Source: Cantharellus purpuraceus (Eukaryota; Basidiomycota; Agaricomycetes; Cantharellales; Hydnaceae). From it: a stretch of 64,000 nt of DNA. Location: assembly GCA_025174535.1 (NCBI GenBank), contig JALBUN010000045.1, forward strand, positions 1,178,001-1,242,000. The letters run 5' to 3'. The first letter of the stretch is position 1. Every line of letters starts with the position of its first letter. This document shows, piece after piece, positions 44,530 to 56,277 of this stretch. The position numbers and the translations under genes were made by a program. The notes under the pieces were generated by a model. It saw only the letters and a list, made by a program, of their open reading frames with translations. It did not search any database and was not told the DNA's origin.

Positions 44530-46703
44530 ATGCCTCGTATTCGCAAGAGTGAGCACTTGTTTATTTGACAAGAGTGAGATTTAAATTTCAACTCTTAGAG
44601 ACTAGCAAGCGAATCTCTACACACCAACGTGCCAAATTCAAGCATAAAGTCGCGGAGGGTCGCAAGAAGAAAAAGAAGGAGGCTAAAAAGAACCCTCAGT
44701 GGAAGTCGAGTAGGTGGTGTGCGAGTGGGTGAGCGCCCTCTGCTGATGTTGTTTTCAGAGAAGAAGAAGGATCCGGGGATTCCGAATAATTTTCCGTATA
44801 AAGACCAGATTCTTGCAGAGGTAGCGGAGGCGCGGCGACAGGTGTGTTTTGATATGGCTTTTTCGCGCGGTGTTTTTTAGTCGAGTCGTGTGTGTAGGCG
44901 GATGAGGCGAAGCAGCGGCGTAAGGAGGAGAAAAGGGCTGCTCGGGAGGGTGGTCGAGTGGTCGAGGAGCGGGCGGAAGAAGAAGATCATGTCGGTCTGG
45001 ACGAGGGTGTATCTGGCACGGGCTGGGAGGGCGAGACGAGGCACGGGGCGGCGCCGTTGCTCCTCAACCCCGAGCTTCCCAATCTCGGGGCAGTGTTGGA
45101 GAAGGCGGACGTGGTGCTGCTCGTGCTGGACGCGCGGGACCCCGCGTCGTATCGTCTTGCGCATGTCGAGGAGGTGGTCGCTGCTGCCGGCGAGCGGGCC
45201 AGGCTGGTGTTCGTGATGAACAAGATTGGTGCGCGCGTGCCTTTGTGCTGACGTTTTCTCATGCTCGAACATGTGGTTCAGACCTCGTCCCGCGGGAGGC
45301 GTTGGTCGCGTGGACAAAACATCTGCGTACACAGCATGCCACCTTTCTGTTCCGCTCTGCAACGGCGTTTCTCCCCAAAGCCCCATTGAATGACCCCAAG
45401 CTCAAAAACAAGGCAAAGGAAACGACAGACGATGATGCCACGGGACGCGAGACGTTGCTCGAGTACCTTGGCCAACGTGCTGCTGCCATCCAAAGCGATA
45501 ATCTACAGGTCGCCGTTGTGGGCCTGACTAATGTACGTCCTCTCAACCCATCCACCGTCATCCCTGCTGAACATCACGGACAGTCTGGCAAGTCGGCCAT
45601 TGTGAACTCGCTCGCGCGGAAAGCGATTGTCCCCATCTACGCGCCGACGTCGTCTACGGACGCATGGAAGACGACGACCACGCGGGCATTCGAGGTTCCA
45701 GTGGAGGTCGCGGGGCGCAAGATCACCCTCGTCGATACCCCCGGCGTGTCGCTGCAGGGCCCCGACGCGGCACTGAAGGCGCGGGACATGCTGCTGCGCA
45801 GCCGAGGACGCGTCGACAAGGTGAGGGACCCGGTTCCGGCAGGTACGTCTCCACCGGGCTCACTGATGTCTCTTCGCTTATGTGGTTGCAGTGGAGGACA
45901 TTGTGTCGCGCGCGGACACGCAGGACCTCATGGTGCACTATAACCTCCCGGCATTCGCCCAGGGCGACTGTGCGGCGTTCCTTGCTGGTGTTGCGCGGGC
46001 GACGGGGCTGCTGAAGAGGCGCGGCGAGGGGGACCAGACGCAGGCTGCGCGCGCGGTTCTGAGGGACTGGACGACGGGGAAGCTGCCGTTTTATACGGAT
46101 GCGCCGAAGGAGGACGTGGGGGAGACGGTGTTGGGGGGGTTGCATGGGCGTGGGGACGAGGTGGCGTTGGTGGGTGTGAGGGGTGGGAAGGAGATGCGGA
46201 AGGCGGGGGGGGCTGTGAGGGTGAGGCGGGGGGAGGTGGAGGCGAGGCGGGTTGTTCTTGATGCGCCGTTTGTGGTGGAGGACGATGGGGAGAGCGAGGG
46301 GGACGAGGGGGACGAGGGGGACGGGGAGGACGGGGAGAGTGAGGACAGCGGGGGCGGGGAGGACGGGGAGAGTGAGGACAGCGGGGGGGACGGGGAGGAC
46401 GGTGGGGGTGAGGACAGCGAGGAGGACGACCAGAATAAGAAGCCCTCGACGGGCAAGCGGAAGCGGCAACAGGCAGAGGCAGCGACGTCCAGCGTGCGCC
46501 CGGCCAAAAAGGTGGCCTTCACCGCGGACACACTGGATCGGAACGAGAGACGGCGGCAGGCACGGTCATCTGCTGCTGCTGCTCCCAAGCTGGCTGCACG
46601 CCGCCGCCATGCTGTTGCTGCTGCTGCCACCCGGCCCACTTCCAAGGCCCAGACGAGCGCGGACACTGACGCGTACGACTTTGACCAGTTCTTCAAGTCA
46701 TAG
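44530..46703 (+). CDS. GNL3: Nucleolar circularly permuted GTPase (GNL3/GNL3L, Grn1 family)
   Basis: Exons 44530-44548, 44599-44709, 44759-44841, 44898-45228, 45282-45532, 45584-45842 and 45892-46703; 621 aa. The basic N-terminus (MPRIRKKTSKRISTHQRAKF, KHKVAEGRKKKKK) is the nucleolar targeting signature. KKDPGIPNNFPYKDQILAEV follows and is diagnostic of the family. Motif order is permuted, as expected: G5-like DARDP, G4 NKIDLVP, then G1 GLTNSGKS (split by an intron) and G3 DTPG. The usual P-loop NVGKS reads NSGKS. The C-terminal ~150 residues are an acidic Gly/Glu/Asp/Ser repeat and then a basic segment. Role of the family: export and assembly of pre-60S subunits. The upstream region carries three CACGTG boxes. 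Confidence 0.9.
46285..46430 (+). repeat. G-rich imperfect tandem repeat in GNL3
   Basis: Units of roughly GGGGAGGACGGGGAGAGTGA recur across about 145 bp, encoding an acidic run of EDGESEDSGG type. The coding strand is almost purely G, A and C, with many runs of four or more G. Confidence 0.8.
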
Positions 46704-46880
46704 CTCAACATCGCAATGGTATGGCATTGTAACCAAAAAAAATCACATCCATGTGCTTGTGTGCCTGTGCGCGTACAGTACTAGTCTTAATGCGAGAAAG
46801 TAATTTGTCTCTAAATGGATAGTACAACAAATGTCACGGAGCGTGCGTGGCACGCGTACAGGTTTTAAGAATGCGCGCCG

Positions 46881-48550
46881 TTAGTCCACAACACGGACGA
46901 CCGCGGTCCCGCCACGAAAGAGCCTACAGCGGCCCGTACCGGGATCCACCTCAAACGCCTCCGGGGCCCTCTCAAACGGCAGCGCCTCGCCGACATAGGG
47001 CAGCATCACGCCGTCGACGGCCAGACGCACGACGGCGGCGAGAGAGTCCCGCACGTCCTCCCCGCCGCTGTCCACGTCCGCGGCAGGGGAAACCCACTGG
47101 TAGCCCACGCTTTTATGGTCCTTCTTGGCAAAGGCGCGGCGCAGCGAGCGCATGTTGCTCTTGAAATGCGCGTTCGCGGTGGGGAGGGCCTGTTCCGCGT
47201 CGCCCACGAGCGTCGTAAACTGCAACAAGGGGTCAGAAAAGGCGCACCCATGGACGCGCGCGCGCGCGCACCTGTCCTGCGGTCTTCAACACGTTGCGAC
47301 ACGCATCCCAGACGCCCTTGCCGCCGAGGGGATCGACGACGCCATCAAAGACCTCGCCCCTGACGTCTGTGACGACCTCGACGGCGTCGCCGCAGCGGAC
47401 GTCCTTGGCACCGGCGGTGCGTGCGCGCATCTCGCCGTTGCTGCCCCACGCGCAGGGGACCTGTGCGGTGACGCGGCAGCCCAGGGCGGCGAGGGCCTGT
47501 GTGGCGAGGAGGCCTGCGCCGTCGTGTGCGTGGAGGACGAGGGCGCGGGAGCCGGGGGGGAGGTGCGCGAGGGTGCGCACGGCGCGGTGGGCGGGGATGC
47601 CGACGAGGGGGAGGAGGGCGAGCTGGAGGAGGGAGAGGGAGGGGGCGGGCGACGGGGCGCGGTGGAGGCGGCGACGGTCGAGGACGATAAACTGGGAGAG
47701 GGCGCCGCTCTAAAGACGCACATGAGCGGGGGACACAACGGAGGTGTGCAGCGCGCACCTTGCGGACGTGGGTGATGCCGAGGACCCACTCGCCCTTGGA
47801 GACCGTGTTCACGTCCCAGCCACACTCTACGGCGCGGCCGACAAAGCTGCGGCCGGGCACATGGCCCAGGCCGTCGCTCCTCGCGGCGCGGCGGTCGAGC
47901 AAGAGCGCGTCGAGCGCGTCGAGGCCCACGGCCCACACCTGCACCAGCACCTCGCTCGAGTGCACTTTGGCCGGCGGCGGCGTGTGTGACGAAAAGCGCA
48001 GCGGCGAGGGCAGCGCCGCCCGCAGACGCGCGGGCGTGTCGCCGCCATGCGCCCGCCGCGCGACCGCGACCGTGCACATGGTCGTCTGGGCCAGCCCGCT
48101 GCGGGTGAGGTCGACGGCGCTGGAGAGACGGGCGGGGTGCTTCGAGGGGGCGTACGCCGCGCGCGGGAGAGTGAGCGCCGTGTAGCCCGTGCTGGGCACG
48201 GCGGCGCCGGAGGAGACGGGGAGCGGGGTGGGCAGGGACACGGTGCGCGTGGCGGGGGCGGGGGCGGGGGCGGGGGCAGGGCGGGGACGTTTGGGAGTGG
48301 TGCATGGGTCGTCGGGGTCCTCCTCCTCTTCCCAGAGGGCACTCATGCGGTCGGGGCGGGGCGTGTGGCGTGTGCTGGGGCGGGGGCGGGAGCGGGGGCG
48401 GGGCCGTGGCGGGGGCTGCTCGTTGCGGCCGACGTCGACGGCTGGGGGGACCAGCCAGCGGACGCCCTTGGACCAGTCGGGGGAGGGCGAGCGACTCGTG
48501 GCGGACGACTGGCCACAGAAACGATCCTCCGAGCACGGCGACGACTGCAT
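46881..48550 (-). CDS. Medium-chain dehydrogenase/reductase (quinone oxidoreductase-like)
   Basis: Exons in transcript order: 47759-48550, 47272-47709 and 46881-47219; 522 aa. About 150 N-terminal residues are Pro/Arg/Ala-rich and disordered (PRPRPRSRPRP, PAPAPAPA). Then comes a GroES-like fold (SSEVLVQVWAVGLDALDALLLD, GHVPGRSFVGRAVECGWDVNTV, KGEWVLGI) and a Rossmann-like domain (PPGSRALVLHAHDGAGLLATQAL, AAGxxAAL-type) with VFDGVVDPLGG. The nucleotide loop reads HAHDGAGLLA and not the classical GxGxxG/A. No zinc-ligand pattern is evident, so it is probably a zinc-free oxidoreductase. The C-terminus holds LPFERAPEAFEVDPGTGRC. The GC content is very high. The substrate is unknown. It converges with GNL3. 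Confidence 0.82.
48252..48410 (+). repeat. Potential G-quadruplex tracts (two)
   Basis: At about 48252-48287 the plus strand has repeated GGGGGC units, encoding alternating Pro-Ala on the minus strand. At about 48375-48408 there is a second tract of GGGGC/GGGAGC units. Both contain at least four runs of three or more G with one-base loops, the standard sequence rule for stable quadruplexes. They lie on the non-coding strand of the oxidoreductase gene near its 5' end. Confidence 0.75.
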
Positions 48551-51500
48551 CGCACGCAGCAAGGGCGTCTGATGACGTCATCATACTTGCAACAGCGTGC
48601 TTTACGTCATCGGGCGAGGCTAATGCCCCGCTTAGGCTCTAAAGGCTCTTCGAACATGTCTACGCATTCCAGTGCTGCACAACGCTCATGGCTCCCCCGC
48701 CATACACAGATTGATTATGGCTTGTTTGACCTCCATCCCCCGCTCACGTCCACCCGCTGGCCGTTCGACACGCAACTTGGGACAACATCTCCCCAACAGT
48801 GCCCGCTGCGTGTGGCACATGAGCACCCTGTCGGGAGCAGACAACCACTACGCACCACTGAGTGTCCAACTGTATACACGAGTCTCAACATGATGTAGTA
48901 ATGAGCACACGGCACCCAACAGCACCCCCGTTTTATACACCCTCGTCGCACCCAAAACACCCGCACGGCTGGATCGGACTGCTGCGGGCCAGGCCCACCA
49001 GCGGCTAATACATTTGCCAATGCATCGCACACGGCGGACCACCCACGCCCCCCATCCCGTCTCAGACACTCCCGCAGCGCCGCCGTCGCGCACGGCCGTG
49101 GCACAGTCCGCGTCGGGGGCGCCGCGGGGCGTGTCGCCAGCAACAGTGCCGGCTGTTCCACATTGTCATAAGCAAGGGCTGGCCAGAGCGAATAAACACG
49201 TGCCACTGTGTGAGTCAGTTGAAAGGCCAGCGTGAACATGTGTGTCTTCAGCAATAGCAATGCGAGGAGTCCTGCAGACCGCGTGTGCTGCATCTTTATA
49301 CAATGCAGGTGTCGGCAGCCGCACACACACCGTGCGCGCAACCCGCCGCAGCGCCCACGCGAGACAGGCATCTGCCCGACGATCCGCGACACCCACACCT
49401 GACCGCCAGGCCTACACCCCCGCCACACAATGGGTCTGACAGAGGACTCGACGCTTGATCTAGACACGCGCGGAGAACGCTGAGCAGCCAATGTCTGGCA
49501 GAGGGTCTCAAATGAATGTCGAGTGAGTCGGTCAGCCGCAGACATGGGCGGGCGGGCGCCCCAGGCCCCTCAGGGGATCTACGACACAAGGGACTCGCGA
49601 GGGGCCTCCAGAATGCTTAGCGCGTTCCCGAAAGATGGCAAGTAAGGATAATACTCTGATGTATCCCTGACCAAGGGGGTGCGATGATGCCAGACGGGCA
49701 AGATCACCGGGCCACCACTTCAGATTCGGCTAGGCCGCCTATGCTCTAGAACGTGGCTGGCAGGGTGTGTGCACTTCCGAGTCACCAGGAGGCAGGGCAG
49801 TCTGTAGTCTGTGGCTGGCCATCGCACCCAAAAGTCTATTCAGCAAAGCAAAGCGCTGTAACAGGGCGAGCATCACTCACTGCGCGGGTTCGCCGCCTAG
49901 CTCGGATGGGACGTCGGATAACTCGGCACAGAAGCCGTACGCTACAGGCCATTCAAATATTCATTGTCTGATCATACCCGTCCGGTCAAGCCAAAGGACA
50001 TTGCATCCCGATCATGTGCGATGAATGGTGAGAATTGCCGGACCCCAACCCTAATCTTGGACGAGTCCGAGTCAGCAGAGCTGGCACACACGGGGTGCAT
50101 GCATGACGCACCACGCATGTACACGACCGCGTGATTGGTCAAGGCAATAGCCACTTTCGAAAGCAATGAAAGGAAGAGAAAACTTGCGGCTAGAGATGGC
50201 TGCGAGTGATCAAACGCGCATTTCTTCACAGTTCCTGCCCTCTCCATTTCACCAGTCAACGAGTGGACAAGTGAGCTCATCATCAGATTATGGCTCTAAG
50301 GCGGCCCGACATGCACAACTCTCGAGTGCCAAAAGACTAATCCACCGTCATGGGTCGAGGACCGGTCATATGTATTTCAGGAACTCTTTGCTCGCCTCTG
50401 AGTGAGTCCCGCCTGAACAGGCCCTCCATGACATGCATCAAGTCTGGTGACCTGCTAACGCCCAGTGGACCCCCCTCTTGCTCGGTGCTCAAAACAGCAG
50501 AGGACATTGTGATGGACAATGTCTGGTCCGGAGACGACGGGTCCAGCGGTCGGCATAAAAGCGCCAGCTGCTGCCGCCACTGTCCCATGGGAGGATGAAT
50601 CTCTAATTCAACCCACGAAATGGAGATGAATTTGTGGTTTTTGAAAACAGGGATTCATGCAGGAGACGGAATGCAGACACCTCTCGTGAAGAGATGCTCT
50701 CACGCAGTGGTTTCAGGTTGATTTTCCTGCTCCACCGGCGAGAGGGACTTTTTGATATTGTTACTCGGCGCCCATTCGAGGAGTAGCGTGTAGCATAGGC
50801 ACAATGTGAGACTCGAACCTAATGGCCAGGTTCCAGAGGTGTCGCAAGGAGGTACGCATCAATTCCTTTGAGCCACCGTGCTTGATTGAATGGTTTAGCA
50901 CCACATCATCCCGTGACAATTTCTGTAGCTGGTAATGACCTCCTCCGGTGGCACAGGCGTCGCGCAAGCAATCGCTAATGGCTGGTCTCGAAGACGTTGG
51001 CTCGGTCCATCTCCAGCCTTTCCAGTGCTGCGCCCCCCATGTTGCAGATCATCTGCATGCATCTGGAATGAATATCCACCAGTCGTTCCTTGCCAGTCAG
51101 CGATCTGGAGGCGGACTATAGGCCACGGGTGTGGCCCGGACGTCCGTAACTTGGCTCTCCTGGAGCGGATTTTTACGAGGAAGTTGGTATATGATGTACG
51201 TGAACTAGACAGTGGATGTCAAGCCTCTCGTACATAACGTCCCATCCCCTGATAACGATCCGCTCAATTCCGCGCACTCTGCCAGTTCGATCATTGCAAT
51301 ATTGGATTGTAGACAAGCACGTTGAGACTCTTTTGGAACCACGTGGCATGCGAATGATATTGCTTGCAGTTTGGAGTGTAGCTATCAGGGTATTGAAATG
51401 AGGAGTCATCAGGCCAGAATTCAGTCTTGCTGAGCCAAAATGCTTGTCATATGCGCAAGCGGTGCCCTTCCGACTAGAGACGCAGGTCCTTACCATCCTG

Positions 51501-51823
51501 TTCTTTTGAGGGCGTTTAACATCAAATATATAATATGCACACCCCATACCGGGCTTCTGCTTGGGACTCGGTCCAATGGCGTCTCAGGACGCTGCACGTC
51601 GATGCCGGAACCCACCGATTTGTCCAAGTGTACATCAGAAGCGTAGAAGATGCTGACGCGGAAGAACTGTGTATCAATGGAGGAAACGAGGAGTCGTTGC
51701 CGTTGGTGAGGCGTGGAGGATCAGTCGTCTCTGTAGGGTAGATTAAGCTTATTAGAGTGTATTGGCAGGCGGAGTAAGCGATTTGATGACGTACGCATTG
51801 GTTGTTTGTTCACCTAGTTGGCC
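48551..51823. other. 3.3-kb region without supportable gene
   Basis: This is the largest gene-free stretch. Several long open frames exist (for instance minus 48715-49545), but they are Cys/Arg-rich, have no domain and no exon partners, and look like GC-driven shadows. I could find no terminal repeats, transposase or reverse-transcriptase motifs, nor a convincing tRNA. It may hold decayed repeats, regulatory sequence or a non-coding transcript. Confidence 0.5.
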
Positions 51824-54100
51824 ATGACGCGTTCCCCAGAGTCGCCACACGCCACCAACGGTCAGGTCGAGCACAATGGCTCTCTCGCCCGTATTCTCGA
51901 CCCCAACTACGATGTCGAGCCAGGCGCTATGGACGTCGAGCCCCGCACCGATGGCGCAGAGTCCGAAAACGAGGACACTATTGCCGGCGAGGGATACTGC
52001 ATCGAGTGCGAAGGTAATGCATATCTTTGCTTCATTTCCCAAGCGGCACCCTGACCGAAGGCAGATCAACCTGCCGAGCTTTCATGTGCGGAATGCAGTG
52101 ATGTCTTCTGCGAGGTTTGCTATCACGTCACGCACCGCAAAGGTTCCAGAAAGACGCACACGCGCACGCCTTTGGCTACTGCCCGCATACGAGAAAAAAC
52201 CAAAAAGGTGGCCAATGGAGCAAACGGCACTCCTGAAGCGAGTTTTTATATAACATTCTCTTCGCGCGCACCACTGACTTTGACGTGTAGCCGGAGGAAG
52301 ATCCATTAGACGAGGAAGATGGACCCATGCATGATTCCGCCAAACTTCTCGGTGATCAGCCATCCCTGAATACGTCTGTGGGCGACTGGTATGTCGAGCG
52401 GAGCCGCTACATCCCTCTGCGCCTCACGTATGAAGAGCGCAAATACCTCCGACTCGTCGAGGCTGCACTCTCTGTCAGCGAATACACCGACAAAGTGGAT
52501 ACCCTCGGGTACGGTCTTTCTAAAGCCAAGCGCATCGTCCACCAGATTCGCGAGCTCTGTGCCATCCTCTCGGGCCTTGTGCTAGCCGCGGACTACAAGC
52601 TCGGCCAAGAGCTGTTCCAAGACCGTAATTTTGAGAGCAATGCCGAGTTCTATCAGCAGGCGTTTGAGTTGACTCGAAGACATAAAATTATGAACCCTGA
52701 AAAGTGAGAGGATGGTGGTTTTTGGGTTACGATGTGTCTGATGCCTCTGCCAAGGATGCGCACGACTTATGGCAAGCTCATCTATATGCTCATGGACGCG
52801 CAGATTCCCGAGGTAAAAAATCTCCTGGATTTCTCCTGCGTCCGTCCCATCAAAACTGTCTACTCTGTGCTCGAGGAGCATGGTGCATTGGATGTCCTAA
52901 AGGATGATCTCATCACCGCAGGTTCGTATCACACTTTCGTCCCTCCCCCCTTACTAACTCTAGTCACACTAGCCACTCGCGAAATATATTCCGAAGGTCG
53001 CTCCCGACGCGACATCCAAAAGGACATACGTTCTAAAGAGCGCGCCATTGAAACCCTCGCTGCCCGCTACGCTCGTCCCTCTCTCCGCCCCGACGACGTC
53101 CGTCAATGTATCTACAGCATAGGCGACAACAACGCCTTCCTGCGCGTAAACCGCGACCCCTGTGACAGGATGCTCTCCTACCTAACCACCTACTTCCACC
53201 CGACCAACGCGCCTGATCCCACGCGCTCCCTTGCAATCCGCAGCGGCAGGGACGGCGCACGCCTTAGCCACGACCACGCGAAGCAGTTTGCATATGTGCG
53301 GCAGAGTCTCACACTGTGGCGTGAGATTTTAAACGAGATGTTCCGGCTTTGGGGATTGGCAGAGGATGATTTGTTGTCAGAGACAGTGGGGTATCGGTTG
53401 AGGGATACAGGTCAGGGATTGAATAGGGTGCAAGCGGCACCGAAAACGTCCAGAATGATGCATGCTATCCTCCACAAGGCGCAACAAAGTATTGGACATT
53501 GGGTGGGGTCTTCTGCTATTCACATGGGGCAAGTAGTATCCCTTCCGTCCTGGACGCGACCTTAATGCTTTATTCTAGTGACCACAATGTCCCTAATGCA
53601 TTGGTGTTCATCGGTCAGTTTTTCCCGCTTCTTGGTCATATGGATCGACTCTGACTCCCACACCAGACAAGTATACCCAAATATACCGTATTCTATTACC
53701 CATATGCAACACCCTATCACAAATCCCGAATCTGATGAAGCAGCCTGCGCTCGCAAAGTACATTGAAACAGAATTCGGAAGCGCGGATAGTGTATATCGA
53801 GAAATCCTTGGTGACTTTTTCAGGCATGGGTATGTCGACCCTGTACGCTGGTATGATGCTTGGAGTCGAGTTGGCTGCTTGTTTTTTTTTTTTAGATTTG
53901 ACGGGTCCGGCGCGGATAATTTCTTTGACGCTGGGTCGTGCATTGATGGTCGTTTGACGAGCGCGTGGCACTGGTGCAGCTCGATAGAAAAAAAGCGATA
54001 CTGGCCCATTTTCCTCTTGGTGCGTATTTCAGCCTGCGTGAGTGCGGCATATACTGACTTGTTATAGACTGGCTTCACCTCGTTTGACGGAGAATGGTAG
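51824..54100 (+). CDS. UPF0652 (DUF2009) family protein with B-box-like zinc finger
   Basis: Exons 51824-52013, 52065-52237, 52291-52703, 52755-52921, 52973-53528, 53579-53613, 53667-53829, 53896-54019 and 54068-54100; 617 aa. A zinc-finger of B-box type is visible early (YCIECEDQPAELSCAECSD, FCEVCYHVTHRKG; Cys/His spacing C-x2-C...C-x2-C...C-x2-C...H-x3-H). The long DUF2009 domain follows: GDWYVERSRYIPLRLTYEER, MRTTYGKLIYMLMDAQIPE, GLNRVQAAPKTSRMMHAI, FIDKYTQIYRILLPI and HWCSSIEKKRYWPIFLLTGF. The family is conserved in fungi and protists, with no assigned biochemical role. Two introns have GC donors: 52238-52290 (GCGAGT) and 53529-53578 (GCAAGT). Confidence 0.88.
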
Positions 54101-54289
54101 TAGATAGAACAGTCGATGGACTGCTATGCTTAGAGCGTTACACCATAACTTAAGCTGTCAGCATTCCGGAAATTTAACAACATGGAAAGCTGTTCATCGC
54201 ATGACACCAATGTCAGACACGCATCCTATTTTCTCATGTACGTTCTGCTCTATCTACATTGCACTCGATGTATGAATAGCGTGCGACTC

Positions 54290-55324
54290 TTACCGGTATA
54301 CGTGATCGGCTACAAGCGTACTGGCTTAGTGAATCGTGTCATGCTTCATTTGTTGAGAACATACCGTACAAGTTTGCCGCGATCTCTGCTTCGGCTCTGT
54401 CGCCATTTGCGAGGAGCTTCTCCTTGTTGTAAAGGAGCTCCTCCCGTGTTTCGGTAGAGTATTCTTGGTTTTGAGCTTACGGCATGATTACTTTAGTGGG
54501 AGAACGTGATGAGTGGGAAAGAGAAAACGTACTCTCGACGATGGCGTCTACGGGGCATGCTTCCTGGCAGAAGCCGCAGTAGATGCACTTTGTCATGTCA
54601 ATATCTGTCATAGAGTCGGTGGTCGTTCCTCGAATTAAGGAGAAAGGACTCTCACCATATTTGGTAGTTCTTCGGGAACCATCCTCCCGCGCCTCGCTCT
54701 CGATCGTGATTGCAAGAGCAGGACATATCGCCTCACACAGTTTACACGCTACGCAGCGGGATGCGTTAATAGACTGACACGGAAGCCATACTATTGGGGG
54801 CTCTTACCGATGCATCGTTCCTCCCCAGTTGGATACCTGCGCAAGGCGTGTTCACCCCGGAACCGCGGTGAAATGGGTCCCTTTTCGAAGGGGTACCGAA
54901 TCGTATAGGGCTCCCTAAAGAAATTCTCCATTACAATCCACATTCCTGCCGTCATGAATACCCACGTCAGAAATTGCGTACGGTGCTTGACCGCATCATG
55001 GTGCATGTTAGTGATGGGATACGCACCTCGGATAATCTCCGTGAAGAAGAACAAGTGGACGGCCTTGTCGATCGCGCTGGGACCGTCTCTGTACGGGTTC
55101 ACGTACTTGCCCGGCTCTGCCTCCGCACCGACCATGCCTACACTAAGGTGGGGCGAGCGAATCTCCCCGCTCGTAACGCGATGATGATCATGTGAGTGCT
55201 GTGCGAAGCGACGGGGAGCCGTGGATATGGTGTTTCGAAATATTATGGTAGATGGTCCTGCAACTGCTCTGCGTGCGGGCACCCGCGTGAGGCGCAGCGA
55301 CCGCGCAAAGGTCAGCGATGCCAT
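54290..55324 (-). CDS. NDUFS8: NADH:ubiquinone oxidoreductase 23-kDa subunit (TYKY, NDUFS8)
   Basis: Exons in transcript order: 54808-55324, 54656-54748, 54533-54604, 54365-54475 and 54290-54309; 270 aa. An Arg/Ser-rich mitochondrial presequence (residues about 1-40, [15 protein letters not shown]) precedes [20 protein letters not shown]. The two ferredoxin-type [4Fe-4S] motifs are intact: [12 protein letters not shown] and [12 protein letters not shown], binding clusters N6a and N6b. The end [18 protein letters not shown] is typical of the fungal subunit. Role: electron transfer in the matrix arm of complex I to the quinone site. The ATG at 55324 is used because further upstream only a TTG is in frame. 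The start codon is 82 bp from that of prefoldin 2. Confidence 0.96.
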
Positions 55325-55406
55325 GAGTGTGCTCAATGTTGGTCGGAGTGTGAATACCGATGGCCAAAATATCGTGACTAAGCCATTTAGCGCCTACAAA
55401 TTGTTC

Positions 55407-55948
55407 ATGGCCACAGTGAAGCAAAAGGCCAAGGCAAAAGCAAAGGACGCTCCAAGGCTTTCTGACCAAGGTTGGGTCTGTTCCTGTTGTTGTGCCTATG
55501 CTGATCGTGGCGGGTAGAGGTCCAATCGACCTATTCACGGCTTCAGGGTGATCTTCAAGCCTTGGCGAGTAAGATCGGTGAACTAGAGTCAGAAGCTGAA
55601 GAGCACGAGTATGTCTCCCCCTCGTGTGGCCCCTCAGGTAGCTGACGTACACCCAGACTGGTTCTCACCAGTCTAAAAGATGTTTTGAGTACAGATCCCA
55701 GCCGGAAGTGCTTCCGCTTGATAGGTGGCGTTCTTGTGGAACGGACGGTAAAGGACGTCGTTCCAGCGCTACAGACGAACCGCGACGGCGTGAGTGGCTC
55801 CACTTGTTTCTTTGGCGTGCTCACGCAACCCTGGAACCGGTAGATCAAGCGTGTCATTGTGAATTTAGCAGAGCAATACAAGTCAAAAGAGGGAGAATTT
55901 AGCGCGTTCATTCAGGAGTATAACATCCGTCCTACAAGTCGGACCTGA
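55407..55948 (+). CDS. PFD2: Prefoldin subunit 2
   Basis: Exons 55407-55470, 55518-55608, 55657-55789 and 55844-55948; 130 aa. A short Lys/Ala-rich N-terminus leads into the two-helix coiled coil of beta-type prefoldins: STYSRLQGDLQALASKIGELE and, on return, VIVNLAEQYKSKEGEFSAFI. The beta-hairpin region between them reads DPSRKCFRLIGGVLVERTVKDV, the strongest family signature. Role: hexameric chaperone that passes nascent actin and tubulin to CCT. It is divergent to NDUFS8 with an 82-bp gap, so the two very likely share a promoter. Confidence 0.94.
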
Positions 55949-56277
55949 TCTCCACTCGTCCGTTTTTCTGCAGTGATTTCAGCATTTTCATAGTTCTGAT
56001 TTTTTTTGTGAGTCTTTGAACTGTTCATGTCTATCAACATCAATCTTGACAATCCCTAGACTCTCGATGTTATGTATCGCTTTCACGGCATTCGTTCTTC
56101 CCTTACCGATAAGCCTCCATCTCACGTCGTGCATGATACAATTTCACCTGTTGGTGGTGATATGCGCAAATAATATTGCATACGATATTCTAGGTCTACG
56201 TGCAGGCTACTACAATTACGAGTGCTACAGCGACGACCTGGCGTCGTATTGTTCAACAAATGTTCAGCTTTTCAACG
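55949..56277. other. Convergent 3' intergenic region
   Basis: The 329 bp between the stops of prefoldin 2 (+) and the INO80F-domain gene (-) are AT-rich. I see no gene in it. Confidence 0.5.

Noticed and set aside
46091..46711. Minus-strand Ser/Pro-rich open frame opposite GNL3
   Set aside because: It mirrors the acidic G-rich repeat of the GTPase; the plus strand encodes a conserved protein.
47286..48584. 432-codon Pro/Arg-rich minus-strand frame at the oxidoreductase locus
   Set aside because: It is in a different register from the conserved dehydrogenase exons and exists because of very high GC content.
48715..49545. 276-codon minus-strand open frame
   Set aside because: Cys/Arg/Gly-rich without domain, splice partners or sensible composition; typical of GC-rich non-coding DNA.
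50780..50830. tRNA-like T-loop (TTCGAGT on the minus strand); a similar one near 13742
   Set aside because: The flanking bases cannot form the T stem, and no matching A box or acceptor stem is present.
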